A stretch of 64,000 bases of DNA from UBA1952 sp965200035 (GTDB lineage: Bacteria; Bacteroidota; Bacteroidia; Chitinophagales; Chitinophagaceae): NCBI GenBank assembly GCA_965200035.1, contig OZ241334.1, positions 2,666,001-2,730,000 on the forward strand. Reading direction: 5' to 3'. Shown here in pieces: positions 8,248 through 17,500 of this stretch. The notes under the pieces were generated by a model. The model was given only the letters and a program-made list of their open reading frames with translations. It had not been told where the DNA came from and did not search any database. Position 1 is the first letter of the stretch. Each line of letters opens with the position of its first letter. The position numbers were made by a program, and so were the translations under genes.

Positions 8248-8296
8248 AAAAAATCCCGAATACGGTTAATACAATCCTGTCTGTAAGTGATTGTCG

Positions 8297-8304
8297 CAAA
8301 TTTA
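8297..8304 (-). promoter_or_regulatory. -7 box upstream of the MATE gene
   Basis: On the minus strand this reads TAAATTTG, an exact TAnnTTTG match, 49 bases before the GTG start. On the plus strand TATAATTG at 8309-8316, one mismatch from the consensus, could serve the divergent DUF3822 gene. Confidence 0.45.
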
Positions 8305-8325
8305 TTCTATAATTGCGGGCTTTCT

Positions 8326-9162
8326 ATGGCTTCGCAAAATACTGCCTCAATGACACATACCTTTCAGGCGCATGACGGGGAAACATTACTCAGCGAAGTA
8401 GTGTCTGTAAGGTGCATTCTGCTGCCGGGCATCCTCACTATTACCGGTTACGATGCATCCAGTCACGTTCTGATGATTCGCCACTCCAACGAGGGAAAGG
8501 TGAATGGGACATGGAACCCTCATTTTTTTGAGCAGCATTTTCTGAATGAGCCCCTGCTGACGATGCCTCAACAGGTAAAGACCATCTTTATAGGAAGCGA
8601 GCACCAACTGATTGTGCCGGATGCCCTGTACGATGAAGCGGAGTCTGGTAAATGGCTGCGCTCACTATATCACCTGCATCCTGAAGATATTGTACTGGCT
8701 TCTGTGGCCAAAGGCGAGGAAGCACATTACATGTTATCTATACCGGTGAAGATGCAGGCATTGCTGCACAGTTATTTTCCGGAAGCCAATGTATTACCAC
8801 TGGCTGCTTACCAGCTCAACCGTCCTGCTCAGGATGGCAATCTGCTGCGCTGTCTTATTGCCGGTAATACAGTAATGGCTACCTTATATAATGGCGGGAA
8901 GCTCTGCTGGCACCAGGTATTCGGCTATGAGGATATTGCAGACATTGCCTGGCAGTTTACCACGCTTTGCCGCGAGCAGCAGATACAACCTGTAGACCTG
9001 AAGCTGGAAGCAACTACGCTTACCGATGAAGACTATGATATGATGCTTGAGCTGGAAACGTTCTTTCCAAAAATACAATGGTCGGGCAGTGAGACCGGAA
9101 GACAGGGGCACTGGTCGCCGGTGATCTTTCTGGCGCAACAGCTTTATCAATGCGCATTGTAG
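8326..9162 (+). CDS. DUF3822 protein (actin-like ATPase fold family)
   Basis: A 278-residue cytoplasmic protein of the Bacteroidetes-specific DUF3822 family. Family features seen are the mid-protein segment HYMLSIPVKMQALLHSYFPE and the late LAQQLYQCAL ending. It overlaps the start of rsmD by 13 bp, and the DUF3822-rsmD-coaD order is conserved across Bacteroidetes. The close coupling suggests translation together with rsmD, but no function has been shown for the family. ATG 8326 is chosen after a plausible promoter; an earlier frame start at 8287 would sit upstream of it. Confidence 0.85.
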   Translation: MASQNTASMTHTFQAHDGETLLSEVVSVRCILLPGILTITGYDASSHVLMIRHSNEGKVNGTWNPHFFEQHFLNEPLLTMPQQVKTIFIGSEHQLIVPDALYDEAESGKWLRSLYHLHPEDIVLASVAKGEEAHYMLSIPVKMQALLHSYFPEANVLPLAAYQLNRPAQDGNLLRCLIAGNTVMATLYNGGKLCWHQVFGYEDIADIAWQFTTLCREQQIQPVDLKLEATTLTDEDYDMMLELETFFPKIQWSGSETGRQGHWSPVIFLAQQLYQCAL

Positions 9163-9698
9163 GCGGCTCGCTGGGCGGCAGGCGGTTCAATCCTCCGGCT
9201 ACTATTCCTGCAAGGCCAACTACGGATCTGGCGCGGGAAGGACTTTTTAACAGCCTGAACAATCTGATTGATTTTGACGGATGCACAGCGCTTGAGCTTT
9301 TTGCGGGAACGGGTAGTGTGAGCTATGAGCTGGCCTCGCGTGGCGCTGCTAAAGTGACTGCTGTAGAGCAGGATGCGGCTTCGGTACAATTCATCAAAAA
9401 GACCGCCGAGGCATTCAAAATTGCGGATCAGCTTACGGTATTGAAGAGCGATGTATTCAGGACATTAAAAACGATTGCTGGTCCGTTTGATTTTATTTTT
9501 GCCGATCCTCCCTATGCGCTGGCTGGCATGGATCAGCTGCCGCAAACGATTGCAGAGCGCTCGCTGCTTACCGCCGACGGTATATTTGTGCTTGAGCACG
9601 ATTACCGGCATGGCTATGAGAGTCATCCGCATTTTCTGCGCACCAAAAAGTATGGCGATACTATTTTTACGTTCTTTACGGCTTCACCCGGTCAATAA
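9150..9698 (+). CDS. rsmD: 16S rRNA (guanine(966)-N(2))-methyltransferase
   Basis: Methylates G966 (E. coli numbering) of 16S rRNA using S-adenosylmethionine. The 182-residue protein has the family start MRIVGGSLGGRRF, the RPTTDLAREGLFN segment, the SAM-binding ELFAGTGSVSYE at 49-60 and the catalytic DPPY at 119-122. Length is normal. The ATG at 9150 lies inside the end of the DUF3822 gene, and coaD begins 6 bp after its stop, so the three genes form a tight operon. Confidence 0.96.
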   Translation: MRIVGGSLGGRRFNPPATIPARPTTDLAREGLFNSLNNLIDFDGCTALELFAGTGSVSYELASRGAAKVTAVEQDAASVQFIKKTAEAFKIADQLTVLKSDVFRTLKTIAGPFDFIFADPPYALAGMDQLPQTIAERSLLTADGIFVLEHDYRHGYESHPHFLRTKKYGDTIFTFFTASPGQ

Positions 9699-9704
9699 TA
9701 TTTT

Positions 9705-10169
9705 ATGCAACGCATAGCGCTATTCCCAGGTACATTCGATCCGATCACACATGGTCATGTAGATGTGATCCGCCGTGCTGCGGGTCTGTTCGATCAGATT
9801 GTGATCGGCATCGGCATCAATGCGGGCAAGCAAAACATGTTTACCGCAGAGCAGCGCCAGGACTGGATCAGCGAGATATTTAAAGATGTCAGCCATATCA
9901 GCGCAGCCGGCTACAGCGGTCTTACCATCGATTTTTGCCGGGAGATCGGCGCTAATTATCTGCTGAGAGGAATCCGCTCAGTGGGCGATTTTGAATACGA
10001 AAAGGCGATTGCAGATATGAACCGGATGCTGGCTCCGGAAATAGAGACCGTGTTTCTTACCTGCTCACCGCTTTATTCAACCGTATCATCCACCATGGTG
10101 CGCGATGTGATCCGGCACGGCGGCGATGCGGGCATGTTTGTGCCCGAAGCAGTAGCCAGAACATTTTAA
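9705..10169 (+). CDS. coaD: Phosphopantetheine adenylyltransferase
   Basis: Transfers AMP to 4'-phosphopantetheine in coenzyme A synthesis. The 154-residue protein has the nucleotidyltransferase motif GTFDPITHGH at 9-18, the family segment LLRGIRSVGDFEYE and the C-terminal SSTMVRD motif. It follows rsmD by 6 bp, the usual bacterial neighbour. Everything expected for a working enzyme is present. Confidence 0.97.
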   Translation: MQRIALFPGTFDPITHGHVDVIRRAAGLFDQIVIGIGINAGKQNMFTAEQRQDWISEIFKDVSHISAAGYSGLTIDFCREIGANYLLRGIRSVGDFEYEKAIADMNRMLAPEIETVFLTCSPLYSTVSSTMVRDVIRHGGDAGMFVPEAVARTF

Positions 10170-10192
10170 AGTATTGTAATTCCTGAAAAAAA

Positions 10193-10501
10193 ATGGAGCA
10201 GGAGATCGTTCAATCTTTGGCAGGTGAATGGAATATTGCGCCCGAGCAAAGCATTGGTAAAGAGCAGGTTTTAGCAGCACTGGCGCAACGCATAGCGCAA
10301 TTGCTGAGCGGGAATGAGACAACCTTTTTTCAACTCATGTACCGCCTGGATATTTCAGAGCATAAGCTGAATGATGCAATCGTCTCAGCCAATCCGCCGG
10401 AAAATATTGCTTTGCTTATCTGGGACAGGCAGTTGCAGAAAATCATGTCAAGAGCCCGTTATTCACCGCCTGATCATGAGGATAGCGACCTGAAATGGTA
10501 A
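10193..10501 (+). CDS. Small conserved protein of unknown function after coaD
   Basis: A 102-residue soluble protein that starts 23 bp after coaD and is probably in the same operon. The sequence is mostly helical by eye (EQVLAALAQRIAQLLSGNETTFFQLMYRLDIS, then ENIALLIWDRQLQKI), with a polar acidic tail. Similar small proteins occur beside coaD in related bacteria, to my knowledge without a function. I see no motif that would suggest one. The start is ATG 10193. Confidence 0.7.
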   Translation: MEQEIVQSLAGEWNIAPEQSIGKEQVLAALAQRIAQLLSGNETTFFQLMYRLDISEHKLNDAIVSANPPENIALLIWDRQLQKIMSRARYSPPDHEDSDLKW

Positions 10502-10521
10502 GCTTTACCATCAAAAAATCT

Positions 10522-10529
10522 TAGATTTG
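10522..10529 (+). promoter_or_regulatory. -7 box for the MbnP-like gene
   Basis: TAGATTTG matches TAnnTTTG exactly and ends 5 bases before the ATG at 10535, implying an almost leaderless transcript. It marks the start of a new transcription unit after the coaD operon. Confidence 0.55.
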
Positions 10530-10534
10530 TCGCT

Positions 10535-11305
10535 ATGAGAAAGCAATATATCTATGGTGCTGTTATTTTATTGACAGTGATCAGCACGCTTTTTTCCTGC
10601 CGCAAGAAAGAAGATCCGGTAATTGCCCCGCAGGGAACAGGCACACTGAAAGTTGAGTTTTCGAACGTGGTGGGAAATGAAGCGCTTGGCTTCGACCATT
10701 GGTATAAAAATGAAAATCAGGACAGCTTTAAGATCAGTACCTACAAATATTACATCAGCAATGTGAGTGTTGCTACCGCCGATGGCAAAACATTTGATGA
10801 GCTGGAAAGCTTTCACCTCATAGATCAGGAAGATGCGGCCAGCCACCGGTTCTCCATCAGCAATGTGCCTGCGGGCAATTATACCTCGGTCACTTTTCTG
10901 ATCGGCGTAGATAGCGCCAGAAATGTCCAAGGCGCACAGTCAGGCTCACTGGACCCCGGCCACGGTATGCTGTGGACCTGGAATACGGGTTATATTATGG
11001 CTAAGATGGAAGGAATGTCCCCTTCTTCAGGTGATGCCAATAAGGCGCTGACTTTTCACATTGCCGGATTTAGCGGCGAGTACAATGTGCTTAGAAAAGT
11101 AACACTGACCTTCCCTGAGCCGGCAAAGGTGACTACGTCCAACAGCCCGAACGTGCACATCTTTTCCGATGCGCTGGAATGGTTCAAGACGCCTGAGACG
11201 ATCCATTTTGCAGACAACTATTTCATCATGACTACCGGCGAAACGGCCAAACGCATTGCAGACAACTACACCGATATGTTTCATGTAGATCACGTGGACA
11301 ATTAA
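10535..11305 (+). CDS. MbnP-like copper-binding lipoprotein
   Basis: A 256-residue envelope lipoprotein: signal segment, then lipobox cysteine at residue 22 (TLFSC). The body matches MbnP-family proteins: an early beta strand (GTLKVEFSNVV), the strand STYKYYISNVSV, and the motif HGMLWTWNTGYIMAKMEG at 143-160 with W147 and W149. In the studied methanotroph MbnP, a tryptophan is oxidised to kynurenine by the di-heme partner MbnH to make a copper site. A di-heme peroxidase gene follows after 22 bp, so the pair is complete here. Which tryptophan is modified, if any, cannot be told. No methanobactin genes are seen nearby. Confidence 0.8.
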   Translation: MRKQYIYGAVILLTVISTLFSCRKKEDPVIAPQGTGTLKVEFSNVVGNEALGFDHWYKNENQDSFKISTYKYYISNVSVATADGKTFDELESFHLIDQEDAASHRFSISNVPAGNYTSVTFLIGVDSARNVQGAQSGSLDPGHGMLWTWNTGYIMAKMEGMSPSSGDANKALTFHIAGFSGEYNVLRKVTLTFPEPAKVTTSNSPNVHIFSDALEWFKTPETIHFADNYFIMTTGETAKRIADNYTDMFHVDHVDN

Positions 11306-11327
11306 TCATACTGCAGCACCGAAATTT

Positions 11328-12374
11328 GTGAAGAAGAAACTGGTATTGCTCTGCCTGACCCTGAGCGGTCTTGCGCTGCTCATTAATTCCTGCCGTAAAG
11401 ATCCGGATACAAGCATTGCGCCGCAATCCATCCGATTCATCACTCCGGATGGTTGGCCGGAAGCGCACTATCTTTTTGAAAGCAATACGCTCACTCAGGC
11501 CGGCTTTGAGTTGGGGCGCAAGATCTTTTATGATACACGCCTTTCCCGCGACAATACTACTTCCTGCGGCTCCTGCCACCAGTCATTTGCCGCTTTTGCC
11601 AATATAGATCACAACATCAGTCATGGGGTGGATGGTCTTGTAGGAACGCGCAACAGTCCCGGGCTGGCTAATCTTGCCTGGTCCACTACTTTTTTCTGGG
11701 ATGGGGGAGTGCTTAATATAGAGAATCAGCCGATAGCGCCGATCGAGAATCCGGTAGAGATGGACCTGAAGATAGATTCTGTGGTAGCGAGGCTGAACGC
11801 AGATCCGGTGTACCGCGATCAGTTTCAAATGGTGTTTGGCAATCCCAATATTAACTCGCAAAACATGCTGCGCGCGCTGGCGCAATTCATGGCTGCGATG
11901 ATATCCAACAATGCCAAGTACGACCGCGTGATGCGTCATGAAGAAGGCATTGTATTTACTGCAGAAGAAAATGCGGGTCTGGCCGTCTTTCAGCAGCATT
12001 GCGCATCCTGCCACAAAGCGCCGCTTTTCACTGATTACAGTTTCCGGAACAATGGACTGAGCGCTACTGCTGTAAACGACAGCGGCCGCGCACATATAAC
12101 GCACAACCTGGCGGATATGTTCAAATTCAAAGTGCCATCGCTGCGCAATCTGGGCTTTACCAAACCTTACATGCACGATGGCCGCTTCAAAACGCTGAAT
12201 GAAGTGCTGGACCATTACGATCATGGTGTGACCGCATCAGCTACCTTGGATCCGTCGCTTCAGGGCGGTATTCAGCTCAGCGCGCAGGACCGGAGCAGTC
12301 TGCTTTCTTTTTTAGGTACGCTCAACGACAGCACGTTCGTAGCCGACGAGCGCTTTCATGAGCCGCGCCCTTAA
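11328..12374 (+). CDS. Di-heme cytochrome c peroxidase family lipoprotein (MbnH-like)
   Basis: A 348-residue protein anchored as a lipoprotein (cysteine 22, INSC). Two heme-binding CxxCH motifs are at 80-84 (CGSCH) and 225-229 (CASCH), and family segments such as ELGRKIFYDTRLS, GTRNSPGLANLAW and PSLRNLGFTKPYMHDGRF are clear. It is therefore in the bacterial di-heme peroxidase/MauG family. Position directly after an MbnP-like gene points to the MbnH role, oxidising a partner protein rather than removing peroxide; this is inference. The start is GTG 11328. Its TAA stop shares TTAA with the stop of the convergent flavoprotein gene. Confidence 0.88.
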   Translation: MKKKLVLLCLTLSGLALLINSCRKDPDTSIAPQSIRFITPDGWPEAHYLFESNTLTQAGFELGRKIFYDTRLSRDNTTSCGSCHQSFAAFANIDHNISHGVDGLVGTRNSPGLANLAWSTTFFWDGGVLNIENQPIAPIENPVEMDLKIDSVVARLNADPVYRDQFQMVFGNPNINSQNMLRALAQFMAAMISNNAKYDRVMRHEEGIVFTAEENAGLAVFQQHCASCHKAPLFTDYSFRNNGLSATAVNDSGRAHITHNLADMFKFKVPSLRNLGFTKPYMHDGRFKTLNEVLDHYDHGVTASATLDPSLQGGIQLSAQDRSSLLSFLGTLNDSTFVADERFHEPRP

Positions 12375-13774
12375 GCGAATATTTTACCGGGATTCAGAAT
12401 GCCCTTTGGGTCAAATACGTTTTTGATCTGTTTCATCAGGGTCAGTTGCGCATCGCTGAAGGCGATGTCCATATAGGTTTTCTGTACCAAGCCGATCCCA
12501 TGTTCGCCGGATATGGTGCCGCCCATCTGCACTACTTTTTCAAACAGCAGACGAATGGCATTCGGGAGTTTTTCTTTCCAGTCTGTATCACTGAGTGTGC
12601 CTCTGATGATGTTGATGTGCAGATTGCCATCGCCGGCGTGGCCGTAGCATACGCTCTGGAAGCCATACTCTTTGCCCAAGCTCTTTACTATTTGTAACAG
12701 TTCCGGTAAGAAGGCGCGCGGCACAACCGTATCTTCCTCCTTATAGACCGAGTTGCTTTTTACGGCTTCCCCTACTTTGCTCCGCAGGCTCCAGAGCATT
12801 TCCTTTTGTTCATGACTATCGGCAAAAAGCAGTTCGCCGGTATCATAGTTTCCCATGATGGCGGCAATGCCTTCCATATCGGTATAAAGCTGCTCCATGT
12901 TGTTGCCATCTACCTCGATGAGCAGGTGCGCGGCAATATCATCCGGCAGGCTTACAGATGTATTCTGTGTAAATCGTATGGACCATTCCAGTGCATCACG
13001 CTCCATAAACTCCAGCGCAGATGGAGTATGACCCGCCAGAAAGATCGCATTGACCGCTGCACAGGCTTCCGTAGCAGACCGGAACGGCACCAGCATCAGC
13101 AGATCATGCTTTACCTCAGGAATGAGGCGTAAGACTATTTTGGTGATCACCGCCAGCGTGCCTTCGCTGCCTGTGATCAGTTGCGTAAGATTATAGCCGG
13201 TCGAGTTTTTCAGCACATTGGCGCCCGTCCACATCACCTCTCCATTGGGCATGACCACTTCCAGATTCAGCACATAATCCTTTACCACGCCGTACTTTAC
13301 TGCGCGCGGGCCGCCGCTGTTCTCCGCTACATTGCCGCCTATAAAACACGAGCCTTTGCTGGCCGGATCGGGCGGGTAGAAAAGGCCTTCCGCCTTCACT
13401 GCGTCCTGTAATACCTGGGTGATAACGCCCGGCTCAGTGATGACCTGAAAATTGCGGGTATCAATGTTGAGGATTTGATTGAACCGGCGCATATCCAGCG
13501 AAATGCCGCCGTGCAGTGGGAGTGAGCCACCACTGAGCCCGGTACCAGCGCCGCGCGGGGTGACCGGCAGATTCTGCTCATTGCAATACCGCATGATCGC
13601 ACTTACCTGATCCACCGTTTCGGGCTGCAGCACTATTTCCGGCAGGTATTTAAAGTCTTCTGTATGGTCCGAGGCATTGCTGAGCAGGTGCTCTTCATCG
13701 AGCAGCATACGGTTCTGCGGAAGCAGGGTTTGAAAGAAGGCGATATGCGTCTCGTTGAGCTTTTGAAAAGGCAT
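12371..13774 (-). CDS. FAD-linked oxidase, GlcD / D-lactate dehydrogenase type
   Basis: A 467-residue flavoprotein that oxidises a 2-hydroxy acid such as glycolate or D-lactate. The N-terminal FAD-binding (PCMH) domain shows PRGAGTGLSGG and the pyrophosphate loop GGNVAENSGGPRAVKYG, followed by GSEGTLAVIT. The C-terminal half has the FAD-oxidase cap with CYGHAGDGNLHINI and GGTISGEHGIG. No iron-sulfur subunit (GlcF type) is adjacent. Which hydroxy acid it uses is not readable. Start is ATG 13774. Confidence 0.9.
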   Translation of the reverse strand: MPFQKLNETHIAFFQTLLPQNRMLLDEEHLLSNASDHTEDFKYLPEIVLQPETVDQVSAIMRYCNEQNLPVTPRGAGTGLSGGSLPLHGGISLDMRRFNQILNIDTRNFQVITEPGVITQVLQDAVKAEGLFYPPDPASKGSCFIGGNVAENSGGPRAVKYGVVKDYVLNLEVVMPNGEVMWTGANVLKNSTGYNLTQLITGSEGTLAVITKIVLRLIPEVKHDLLMLVPFRSATEACAAVNAIFLAGHTPSALEFMERDALEWSIRFTQNTSVSLPDDIAAHLLIEVDGNNMEQLYTDMEGIAAIMGNYDTGELLFADSHEQKEMLWSLRSKVGEAVKSNSVYKEEDTVVPRAFLPELLQIVKSLGKEYGFQSVCYGHAGDGNLHINIIRGTLSDTDWKEKLPNAIRLLFEKVVQMGGTISGEHGIGLVQKTYMDIAFSDAQLTLMKQIKNVFDPKGILNPGKIFA

Positions 13775-13952
13775 GGGCGCAAGTTACATACTGTTCCGGT
13801 CGGGATGCCGCAATATGGCGCAAAGTGCGGCCTGAACGGGTTTTGAGCCGTACTGTTTTCAAATGTTCATAAAGTCTGTATTATTTAAAAATTGATTTTG
13901 TGGTAATATAAATGTGTTGTTATAGTGGGTATCTTTAGTAAAATAAATATTT

Positions 13953-14426
13953 ATGAAGTGGAGAACATTTAGCGGTGAAACCCTGAAGCTGCCGATTAAA
14001 GAAGCCGTAGAACAGGCGATCATCCGCGAAACAGAGGCGGGCTATAAGCTCAAAGTCTGCATTGGTACAGATTCTCAGGTCTATGGTACGGAAGCGGAAT
14101 TTGCCACGGTCATCGTTTTTCTCCGGGAGCATCGCGGCGGCTTTATGTTCATTCACAATGAGCGTGCTAAAAAAGTATTTTCTATTAAAGAACGGATGCT
14201 GACGGAAGTAGCTATGAGCATCGAAATTGCCTACGAATTGTGCGATCTTTTCAACACGTATGATGTGGATATGGAAGTACATGCGGATATCAATACCAAT
14301 CCACAATTCAAGAGCAATGAAGCGCTGCGCGAAGCGATGGGTTACATATTAGGAATGGGCTTTGCATTCAAGGCCAAGCCTGAGGCTTTTGCCAGCACCA
14401 GCTGCGCTAATAAGATTGTCAATTAA
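13953..14426 (+). CDS. YkuK-like (DUF458) RNase H-fold protein
   Basis: A 157-residue cytoplasmic protein of the YkuK/DUF458 family, which has an RNase H-like fold. The segment VCIGTDSQVYG (GTDSQ at 38-42) holds the first acidic residue, and later DMEVHADINTNPQFKSNEAL supplies further acidic positions, as in the family. Activity is not established. ATG 13953 follows an A/T-rich region with TATCTTTA near 13927-13934, one mismatch from the -7 consensus. The large surface protein gene begins 94 bp downstream. Confidence 0.85.
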   Translation: MKWRTFSGETLKLPIKEAVEQAIIRETEAGYKLKVCIGTDSQVYGTEAEFATVIVFLREHRGGFMFIHNERAKKVFSIKERMLTEVAMSIEIAYELCDLFNTYDVDMEVHADINTNPQFKSNEALREAMGYILGMGFAFKAKPEAFASTSCANKIVN

Positions 14427-14520
14427 CTTTGGCGCAGGCAAACGCACGCCGGTTAATAGTACGTCTGTAGCAGGGATTTTCATTACATTTACAAAAACCC
14501 TGAAGGGTATTATTTTCAGG

Positions 14521-17500
14521 ATGCTTATGCTGCAACGCTACCTTTTCTTTTCGTTATTATTTTTAACTCCTTTCCTGTCTCAGGCACAGTCTCTGGAATT
14601 TGTGCGCAATGATGGTCAGTGGGATGCGCCTTTTGCCTATAAAGCAGAAACCGGTAAGGGCGATGTATTTCTTTCAGAAAAATCCATTACTTATCTGCTC
14701 GGGGCCGCCTCCAATCCGGAAAAGACAGATGCTTTAAAGCATGGCTGGACGAAAGGTCCGATAAAGCTGGACTTTCATGCGTACCGGTTGCATTTTGATG
14801 ATGCGCTGACGCCGAAGATCACTGACAGCAAGGAACAATCCTGGTATTACAACTACTTTCTCGGCAAAGACCCTTCCCGCTGGAAAAGCAATATTCACCC
14901 GGCGCTAGCTGTTGATTACACAGGTCTTTATCAGGGCATTGATATGCACGTGGCGTCTGACCGCGGCAATATGAAGTATGAGTTCATGGTATCGCCTCAT
15001 GCAGACCCTTCCGTTATTAAGCTGCGTTTCGAAGGTCCGGATGCTCTCACCTTGAAAGGCGGCAATCTGATCATCAAAACATCTGTAGGCGATGTGCAGG
15101 AATTGAAGCCTTACGCGTATCAATACACAGAGGAAGGCCGCAAGGAAGTTCCCTGCCGCTACCGCCTGAAAGGAAACCGTATTACATACGATCTGTACGA
15201 TGGCTACGATGCTTCAAAGCTGCTGGTGATTGATCCTACTATTGTATTCAGCACATTCACCGGCTCCACGGCTGACAACTGGGGCTTCACCGCTACTTAC
15301 GATGCGCAGGGCAATTTTTATGGAGGTGGCGCAGTGCTGTTTTATTCCGGCAGCGGCGGCGGTTCATTTCCGGTATCGCCGGGCGCCTTTCAGGTCACGT
15401 TCGGCGGCGGTGTATCCAATCAGACTACGGATGAGCACGGCCTGGGCATTCCCTGCGATATTGGCATCATTAAATTTAATCCTACAGGTACTACCAAACT
15501 CTTCGCTACCTACATCGGCGGTTCAGACAATGAAGTGCCGCACAGTATGATCGTGGATGCCAATAATAATCTGATCATCGGCGGTAAGACAAGCTCGCCG
15601 GACTTTCCGGTAACTACCGGCGCTTACGATGGTTCTTATAATGGCGGCGGCGACATTTATATCACCAAGCTTAACAGCACCGGTACTGCGCTGGTCGGCT
15701 CTACCTATATGGGCGGCACTGGCAGAGACGGCACCAACTTCAGCGGTAATGAAGAGACGTTTGGCAACCTGAAATATAACTACGGCGACGATTCGCGCAG
15801 TGAGGTGCTGGTAGATAATGCAGGAAATATTTATCTCGCAGGCAGCAGTAACTCTACAGATTTTCCTACGCTCAACGCGCAGCAGACAACCAATGCCGGC
15901 GGGCAGGATGCGGTAATCATGAAGCTCAATCCTACGCTCTCTACACTCCTCTGGAGCACTTACCTCGGCGGCACCAATGATGATGCCGGCTATGTAATGG
16001 CGCTCAACAATGCACAGACACAACTGTATGTAGGCGGTGGTACCATGAGCTCTAACTTTCCGTTCAGCAGCAGCACCTGGCACAGCTCTTACCAGGGCGG
16101 CTTCTCAGATGGATACATTGCGCGCTTTGCCAACAGCGGCACTTATACGCGTGGTCCGGTTACGTCTATCGGTACCACCAATCTTGATCAGGTGTATGGT
16201 GTGCAGGTCGATTTCAGCGATAATGTCTATGCTATGGGACAATCATTGGGCGGCGCATTTCCGGTTACTGCCGGCACTTATTCCAATGCCAACTCCAGTC
16301 AATTCATCATTAAGCTGAACTCCGGTCTTTCTTCCGATCTGATGTCCACCGTGTACGGCAGCAGCGATCCTAATCATACCAATATATCTCCTGTAGCATT
16401 TCTGGTAGATACCTGTGAGAACATCTACATCTCCGGCTGGGGCGGCAATCTGGACATTCCCACCATGCCTTCAAGCGTAGGTACCACAACCGGTCTGCCT
16501 ACAACTGCCAACGCATTTCAGGGAACTACAGACGGCGCTGACTTTTACTTTATTGTATTGAGCCGGAATGCTCAATCGCTTCTGTATGGTTCGTTTTACG
16601 GAAGAAATAACTCCAATGCACGTTTTGGTGAGCACGTAGATGGCGGTACCAGCAGGTTTGATAAAACAGGTGTCGTATATCAGGCGATCTGCGGCGGCTG
16701 CGGCGGCGGACAAATACCTACTACGCCCGGCTCATACAGCCCTACCAATGGCAGCATCAACTGTAATCTGGCATCGCTTAAAATAGCCTTTGAGCTGGGA
16801 GCGGTAGATGCGCGCAGCGCTGCATCTCCAAACGCGAGTGGCTGTGCCCCTTTCACCGTCCAGTTTCAAAATAACTCAGTAAATGCTACCAGCTACATCT
16901 GGGATTTTGGAGATAATACGGCTACCAGCAATCAGGTCACCCCACAGCATACCTTTTCCACGCCGGGCACTTACAGGGTCAGGCTAATAGCCTCTAATCC
17001 CAATGCCTGCAGCATTACAGTGGATTCTGCCTTTCTCACGATCATAGTTACCAACAATGGGATCAACAGTGATTTTACCTATCATGTGCAGGATAGCTGC
17101 GGACCTTACACTGTACAGTTTACCAATACTTCCCAATACAGTCCCACCGCCGGCTCGCAGGGCTTTACAAGATTTACTTGGCTCTTTGGCGATAATACCA
17201 CATTTACCGGTACCACACCACCATTGCATACTTACCCTAATGGCGGCACTTATACGGTTACACTTATCATGCGGGACAGCACGGCTTGTAATTCCCCGGA
17301 CAGCACCTCCAAGACTTTTACCGTCAATGCATCCAGCGTAGCAGCGGGCTTCAACCTCACCGATTCATTGTGCGAGGGATCGCCGATCAATTTCAGCAAT
17401 ACTTCCCAGAATGCGCAGACGAGTACGTGGGATTTCGGGGACAATACAACTTCTACAGCCGCATCGCCGGTACACACTTATGCTACCGCGGGCACCTACA

